A DNA stretch of 45,593 nt from Dysgonamonadaceae bacterium (GTDB lineage Bacteria; Bacteroidota; Bacteroidia; Bacteroidales; Azobacteroidaceae). The stretch spans positions 1-45,593 of the forward strand of contig JAIRKO010000024.1 in assembly GCA_031260045.1 (NCBI GenBank), written 5' to 3'. Below the pieces are notes generated by a model. The model saw only the letters and a program-made list of their open reading frames with translations, was not told where the DNA came from and made no database searches. Below, piece by piece: positions 43,937 to 45,593 of the stretch (positions are counted from its first letter, which is position 1; each line of letters starts with the position of its first letter). The position numbers and the translations under genes were made by a program.

Positions 43937-45163
43937 TTATTTCACCAAAACTTTTGTCGTTTTGTTACCGACAGTCACTAAATACATTCCAATAGGCAAT
44001 TGCCGGTTGTTCGGCACGCGCAATCCGCAAATATTTGTAATGGCGTATTGATTGGTTCCCTCCACGTAAATTACCCTGTTGTGCGTGTAAATCCTGATAT
44101 TCGGCAAGGTTACCGGCGATTGAATCCCCGTTGCCGTTTCGTCTACCAACGAGAAACTCCACGCATAACCCTGTTCTGGGTCGGGCTTGCCGGAATAGAC
44201 ACGCGGCGGTTCGCCGTCGGTCGTTCCGTTCCAAAACCACGCGCCGGAGAGGGAACCGGAGGCGATTTCATAGAGCGCATTATTCAGCGACAGGATGCGC
44301 CATCCTTCGTTTTCTTCCAATCCGGTAAAGGCTTGCGGATAATAGTAAGCGTTATAAACCGTGGCGGTTCCGACGGCGCGACCGGTTGCCCTGTTCACAA
44401 AATCGACCCGTCCGGATTCGTCAGGCGCGTTTTTGGACACGATTTTCCATTGCTGCGAATGATCGTTGTCTGCCCGGTCAAGCATCAGGAAAGGGCTGTT
44501 TGCCGTTGCGTCTCCCGCATCCGTCAGGTATTTACCGGCGAGGGATGTTTTTGCGTTCCGTATCCGCAGCCACGCAATTTCATTTTCCGTGCTGACCAAC
44601 GGCAAGGAATTGAGCGACCAAAATTCAAATTTAGCGTTATCGTTGGAAATGGCGGACACGGGGGAAAAAATGAAAGAATAGGCATCCTCGCCGCCGGTTT
44701 GCGTGAGATAGCAGTAACCGGTCGTTCCTTCGGCTGGTTCCGTCGTTGCGCGGAGGTTGTAATTGTTTACAATCCGCCATTCGGTAAGCGGCGTTTCGAC
44801 GGCGACTGCCGTTCGTTTCGCTTTGCCTGCGTTGTATGCAATATCCAGTTTGTTGCCGGAAAATTTATTGATAATACGGTAGGTTTTGTAGGTCGCACTG
44901 CCGGTTCCCGGTTCGATACGCCACAGTTGTTTGGCGATTTCCGTGTGTCCGCCGATTTTGAACGCTTCGCCCGCGATTGCGCCGTTGTTTTCCGTAATCG
45001 CCAATCCGGCGGTAGCGCCTGCGCCTTTTACCTGAATAATAAACCATTGGGGATTATCGGCAACGCTTGCCATACTTTCTTCAAATTTTTGCGCCTGCAC
45101 CGCATTACCGAAAAAGAAACACATAAAACACAGGAAGATATGAGATTTGTTTTTATTTGTCAT
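43937..45163 (-). CDS. Secreted ricin-lectin-like protein with T9SS sorting domain
   Basis: The 408-aa protein has a signal peptide (about 1-25) and two tandem beta-trefoil-like regions, marked by QxW-type repeats (KQLWRI, TEWRI, SQQWKI, EGWRIL) as in ricin-type lectin domains. The final 70 residues (IRIYTHNRVIYVEG to TTKVLVK) match a T9SS type A sorting domain, so the protein is probably secreted or attached to the surface. No enzymatic motif is seen; carbohydrate binding is inferred. It lies upstream of the M60 peptidase on the same strand, with 27 bases between the stop and the M60 start, so the two may be cotranscribed and act together on glycosylated targets. Confidence 0.82.
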   Translation of the reverse strand: MTNKNKSHIFLCFMCFFFGNAVQAQKFEESMASVADNPQWFIIQVKGAGATAGLAITENNGAIAGEAFKIGGHTEIAKQLWRIEPGTGSATYKTYRIINKFSGNKLDIAYNAGKAKRTAVAVETPLTEWRIVNNYNLRATTEPAEGTTGYCYLTQTGGEDAYSFIFSPVSAISNDNAKFEFWSLNSLPLVSTENEIAWLRIRNAKTSLAGKYLTDAGDATANSPFLMLDRADNDHSQQWKIVSKNAPDESGRVDFVNRATGRAVGTATVYNAYYYPQAFTGLEENEGWRILSLNNALYEIASGSLSGAWFWNGTTDGEPPRVYSGKPDPEQGYAWSFSLVDETATGIQSPVTLPNIRIYTHNRVIYVEGTNQYAITNICGLRVPNNRQLPIGMYLVTVGNKTTKVLVK

Positions 45164-45236
45164 AATCGTTTCGTGTAATTTTAAGGTGTGAAGGTACGCT
45201 TTTTTTGCTAAATATTCTTTTTCCCATAAAAAACAC

Positions 45237-45244
45237 TAACTTTG
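45237..45244 (+). promoter_or_regulatory. Putative promoter (-7 element) of the korD operon
   Basis: TAACTTTG matches TAnnTTTG. No TTTG at the proper -33 distance. The leader to the korD ATG would be about 120 bases and contains the interspersed repeat described separately. Confidence 0.45.
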
Positions 45245-45284
45245 CCGTCCGTTTGGGAACTAAAAATTTGGTAAGGGCATTTAT

Positions 45285-45360
45285 CCGTCATCCCGCGCTC
45301 GACGCGGGATCCCCTGAAGCAATCCGGAATAAAAAATATAATTTAATTTTTCATACATAT
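45285..45360. repeat. Interspersed repeat (copy 3) in the korD leader
   Basis: It begins CGTCATCCCGCGC, dyad-paired with GCGGGAT, continues CCCTGAAGCAATCCGG and ends in the AT-rich tail AATATAATTTAATTTTTC, which is also found in reverse at 11124-11160. It lies between the promoter and the korD ATG and thus becomes part of the 5' untranslated leader. Confidence 0.75.
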
Positions 45361-45366
45361 ATATTT

Positions 45367-45591
45367 ATGGCAAAAATAAGAGGAGCGGCAGTTGTCGACA
45401 AGGAACGCTGCAAGGGCTGCAACTTGTGTATCGCGGCATGTCCTTCCGGCGTTCTCGAATCGGCAAAAGAAGTAAACGGCAAAGGCTACAATTACGCTCA
45501 AATGAAAAAAACCAACGAATGTATCGGTTGCGCCAATTGCGGATACGTTTGCCCCGACGGGTGCATAACAGTTTATAAAGTGAAACTATGA
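45367..45591 (+). CDS. korD: 2-oxoacid:ferredoxin oxidoreductase delta subunit (KorD/VorD)
   Basis: This 74-aa two-cluster ferredoxin subunit passes electrons from a 2-oxoacid (2-oxoglutarate or branched-chain) to ferredoxin. Each of its two CxxCxxCxxxC motifs (Cys15/18/21/25 and Cys52/55/58/62) binds a [4Fe-4S] cluster, and MAKIRGAAVVDKERCKGCNLC and CITVYKVK are characteristic of the KorD/VorD subunit. The frame opens at 45205, but the ATG at 45367 gives the family's N-terminus. The stop codon overlaps an ATG (45588-45590), so the alpha subunit gene probably begins there and leaves the window. Whether the enzyme is Kor or Vor cannot be told from this subunit. Confidence 0.92.
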   Translation: MAKIRGAAVVDKERCKGCNLCIAACPSGVLESAKEVNGKGYNYAQMKKTNECIGCANCGYVCPDGCITVYKVKL

Positions 45592-45593
45592 AA

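Noticed and set aside
44000..45178. 392-aa plus-strand ORF
   Set aside because: It lies antisense to the ricin-like T9SS gene, which has a signal peptide and sorting domain.

Overview
The window reads as chromosome of a member of the Bacteroidota, most likely order Bacteroidales. Evidence seen here: repeated TAnnTTTG-type -7 promoter elements close to genes, secreted proteins with type IX secretion (T9SS) C-terminal sorting regions, a DUF6383-type protein, an RluB-type pseudouridine synthase with an Asn/Arg/Gly-rich N-terminus, a KorD/VorD ferredoxin subunit, and very few Shine-Dalgarno sequences. The nifV and nifA genes point to a nitrogen-fixing lineage; a gut or termite-symbiont relative would fit, but that is inference. 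I saw no phage genes, transposase or CRISPR array.

Layout. 1-376 is gene-poor and carries what looks like the decayed remnant of an AAA-ATPase gene. 377-5150 (+) is an assimilatory sulfate/siroheme operon: cysN, cysH (APS-reductase type), a siroheme dehydrogenase, a short hemA, and hemL. 5184-11075 (-) holds asnS, an rluB-like gene, purB and a long-chain acyl-CoA synthetase. 11421-11919 (+) is a small unknown gene plus tRNA-Thr(CGT), facing valS (11955-14603, -). 14677-19359 (-) is a glycan-type cluster (two GT4 glycosyltransferases, a methyltransferase) with an AlbA_2/ATPase regulator-like gene embedded in it.

19543-22335 (-) is the nitrogen-fixation part: nifV is preceded by a near-perfect sigma-54 -24/-12 promoter and an upstream dyad, and is followed by nifA, which has its own TAnnTTTG element and a 9-bp dyad. 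The nifHDK structural genes are not in the window. Next come a DUF362/ferredoxin protein (-), tRNA-Gln(CTG) (-) divergent from glnS (+), then PAP2, DUF2156 and GNAT genes (+), and nagB (-).

29140-45163 is rich in exported proteins: a 1253-aa T9SS/DUF6383 protein, a membrane-anchored beta-barrel-like protein with an LVIVD lipoprotein, a GH16 glucanase, a glucosaminidase-LysM protein, an M60-like metallopeptidase, and a ricin-like T9SS protein. miaA, cdd, a gamma carbonic anhydrase and a frameshifted acetyltransferase lie among them. The window ends in korD, whose stop overlaps the next start codon.

The most unusual items are a candidate stand-alone small RNA at about 34192-34435 (-), with a full Bacteroides-type promoter, a 20-bp terminator hairpin and a 16-codon ORF; the sigma-54 control region of nifV; and at least two families of interspersed inverted repeats. 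Coordinates of short sites were counted by eye and may be off by a base or two.
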